DNA of 6,669 nucleotides from Sphingomonadales bacterium (lineage in GTDB: Bacteria; Pseudomonadota; Alphaproteobacteria; Sphingomonadales; Sphingomonadaceae), in NCBI GenBank assembly GCA_025360285.1, contig JANYCM010000255.1, forward strand, positions 1-6,669, given 5' to 3'. Under the pieces are notes generated by a model. It was not told the DNA's origin. It saw nothing but the letters and a program-made list of their open reading frames with translations, and ran no database searches. Below are positions 5,788 through 6,669 of this stretch, piece after piece; within the stretch, counting starts at the first letter, position 1, and every line of letters starts with the position of its first letter. The translations under genes were made by a program, and so were the position numbers.

Positions 5788-6495
5788 TTACCTTGGCAAC
5801 TGCTGCCAGCCGGTTTCGGTGTGGCGAATGCCGAACACCTGCGCCAGATTTTCAGGGCTGAGCACCTCGCCTGCCGGGCCGTCGGCGGCGATCTGCCCGT
5901 TGTCGATCAGCAACAGCCGGTCGCAGCGCCGCGCCAGATCAAGATCATGCAGCGCGGTGATGACCCCGGCACCGCGAGCGGCCTCGCGGGCCAGCAGCGC
6001 CATAATGTGCAGCCGGTGCCAGGGATCGAGATTGGCTGTGGGCTCATCAAGGAGGAGCCATTGCGGCCGCGCCACCAGCGCCCGGGCCAGCAGCACCCGG
6101 GCGCGTTCGCCGGTTGAAAGCTGATCGACGCGGCGATCGGCAAAGTTGTCGGCATCGGCTGCGGTCAGCGCCGCAATGACGGCGGCATCGTCGCGCGCCG
6201 CCGCCGGCCCAAGGCCAAGCTGCACCAGATCGGCAGCGCGCAGCGGCCAGGCGATATCGCGATCGGCCGGCAGCCAGGCCAGCCGCTGCACGCGGCCGGC
6301 CGGTGGCAGCGATGCCAACTGGTAGCCGCCGATGGTGACGCTGCCCGGCCCGTCGCTCAGGCCGGCCAGCGCCCGCAACAGACTCGTCTTGCCGGCGCCA
6401 TTGGGGCCGATCAGCCCGATGACCTGGCCGGGCGCAAGGCTGAGCGCCAGCGGGGCCAGCATCGGCGGGCGGGCAAGGCCAGTGGCGACCAGCAT
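5788..6495 (-). CDS. ABC transporter ATPase, FecE/BtuD/HmuV type
   Basis: This 235-aa ATPase powers import through the FecCD-type permease encoded just upstream. The motifs are Walker A GPNGAGKT (30-37, Lys36), signature LSTGE (126-130), Walker B WLLLDEP (Asp150, Glu151) and switch His183 in ALHD. The family normally has Gln in the Q-loop (LPQ); here it reads WLPAD with Ala77, although the other motifs are intact. The ATG at 6495 is preferred because it overlaps the permease stop (TGATG) and gives the usual N-terminus; a GTG eight codons upstream (6519) would extend into the permease gene. A CAGGT element about 10 nt upstream can serve as ribosome site. Substrates of this family are cobalamin, haem or ferric siderophores; the window does not show which. 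It resides at the inner face of the cytoplasmic membrane. Confidence 0.9.
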   Translation of the reverse strand: MLVATGLARPPMLAPLALSLAPGQVIGLIGPNGAGKTSLLRALAGLSDGPGSVTIGGYQLASLPPAGRVQRLAWLPADRDIAWPLRAADLVQLGLGPAAARDDAAVIAALTAADADNFADRRVDQLSTGERARVLLARALVARPQWLLLDEPTANLDPWHRLHIMALLAREAARGAGVITALHDLDLARRCDRLLLIDNGQIAADGPAGEVLSPENLAQVFGIRHTETGWQQLPR

Positions 6496-6669
6496 CAGCG
6501 AGACCTGACTACGAGCCACAGGAAGAACGGCGCGCCGATCAGCGCCGTCAGCACGCCCAGCTTCAGTTCCTGGCCGCTGACCGGCACCCGCACCGCCAGA
6601 TCGGCGGCAAGCAGCAGCGCCGCCCCGCCGAGCGCCGCCGGCGCCAGCGCCGCGCCGGGCCGGTTACCG
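6495..6669 (-). CDS. FecCD/BtuC-family ABC transporter permease, C-terminal fragment
   Basis: The last 57 residues of a permease enter from the right edge; the N-terminus lies outside the window. Reading from GNRPGAALAPAALGGAALLL, the fragment has one membrane helix, then ADLAVRVPVSGQELKLGVLTALIGAP and a final helix FFLWLVV before the short tail RSR. The arrangement (GxxR, a helix, an AD segment, an amphipathic E-L-x-x-GVLTALIGAPFFLWL end) is characteristic of the FecCD family, which moves cobalamin, haem or siderophores across the inner membrane. The stop (6495-6497) shares one base with the ATPase start, so the two are an operon. The binding protein and any outer-membrane receptor would be outside the window. 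Confidence 0.88.
   Translation of the reverse strand, partial: GNRPGAALAPAALGGAALLLAADLAVRVPVSGQELKLGVLTALIGAPFFLWLVVRSR

Noticed and set aside
6496..6519. GTG start of the ABC ATPase eight codons upstream
   Set aside because: The ATG at 6495 gives the family-typical N-terminus and a TGATG coupling with the permease stop.

Overview
This 6.67 kb window is GC-rich bacterial DNA, very likely from an alphaproteobacterium. The protein style (Ala/Arg/Gly-rich), the combination of leucine-degradation genes and the small XRE regulator/membrane pair fit Sphingomonadales best. That placement is an impression from protein style; no phylogenetic marker is present. Most genes lie on the minus strand and read from the right end leftwards.

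Right end (5788-6669): the C-terminus of a FecCD/BtuC-type permease and its ATPase partner, joined by a TGATG stop/start overlap. This is the tail of an importer operon for a vitamin B12, haem or siderophore type of substrate. A 38-nt gap follows. It holds a good sigma70-like promoter that opens the next transcription unit.

Centre (962-5749): a compact four-gene minus-strand operon for leucine/isovalerate breakdown. In order it encodes the methylcrotonyl-CoA carboxylase carboxyltransferase (beta, LiuB type), a methylglutaconyl-CoA hydratase (LiuC type), a small exported NTF2/SnoaL-like protein of unknown role, and the biotin-carrying alpha subunit (LiuD type). The carboxylase converts 3-methylcrotonyl-CoA to 3-methylglutaconyl-CoA, and the hydratase then makes HMG-CoA. 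The last three genes are tightly coupled, with two successive 4-bp overlaps. No HMG-CoA lyase is visible.

Left end (1-961): a plus-strand two-gene unit, a 90-aa XRE-family regulator overlapping by 4 bp a 153-aa four-helix membrane protein, faces the carboxylase operon tail to tail. At the extreme left, on the minus strand, are the first 17 codons of what looks like an acyl-CoA dehydrogenase. Its context and N-terminus suggest isovaleryl-CoA dehydrogenase (LiuA type), so the regulator/membrane pair appears to sit inside the leucine-catabolism cluster.

Nothing here is clearly a new system. The items most worth a second look are the signal-peptide-bearing NTF2-like gene embedded in a cytosolic catabolic operon, the regulator/membrane pair with a 16-bp dyad over its own -10 box, two apparently leaderless promoters, and an ABC ATPase whose Q-loop glutamine is replaced by alanine. 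No RNA genes, insertion sequences, CRISPR arrays or origins were seen.
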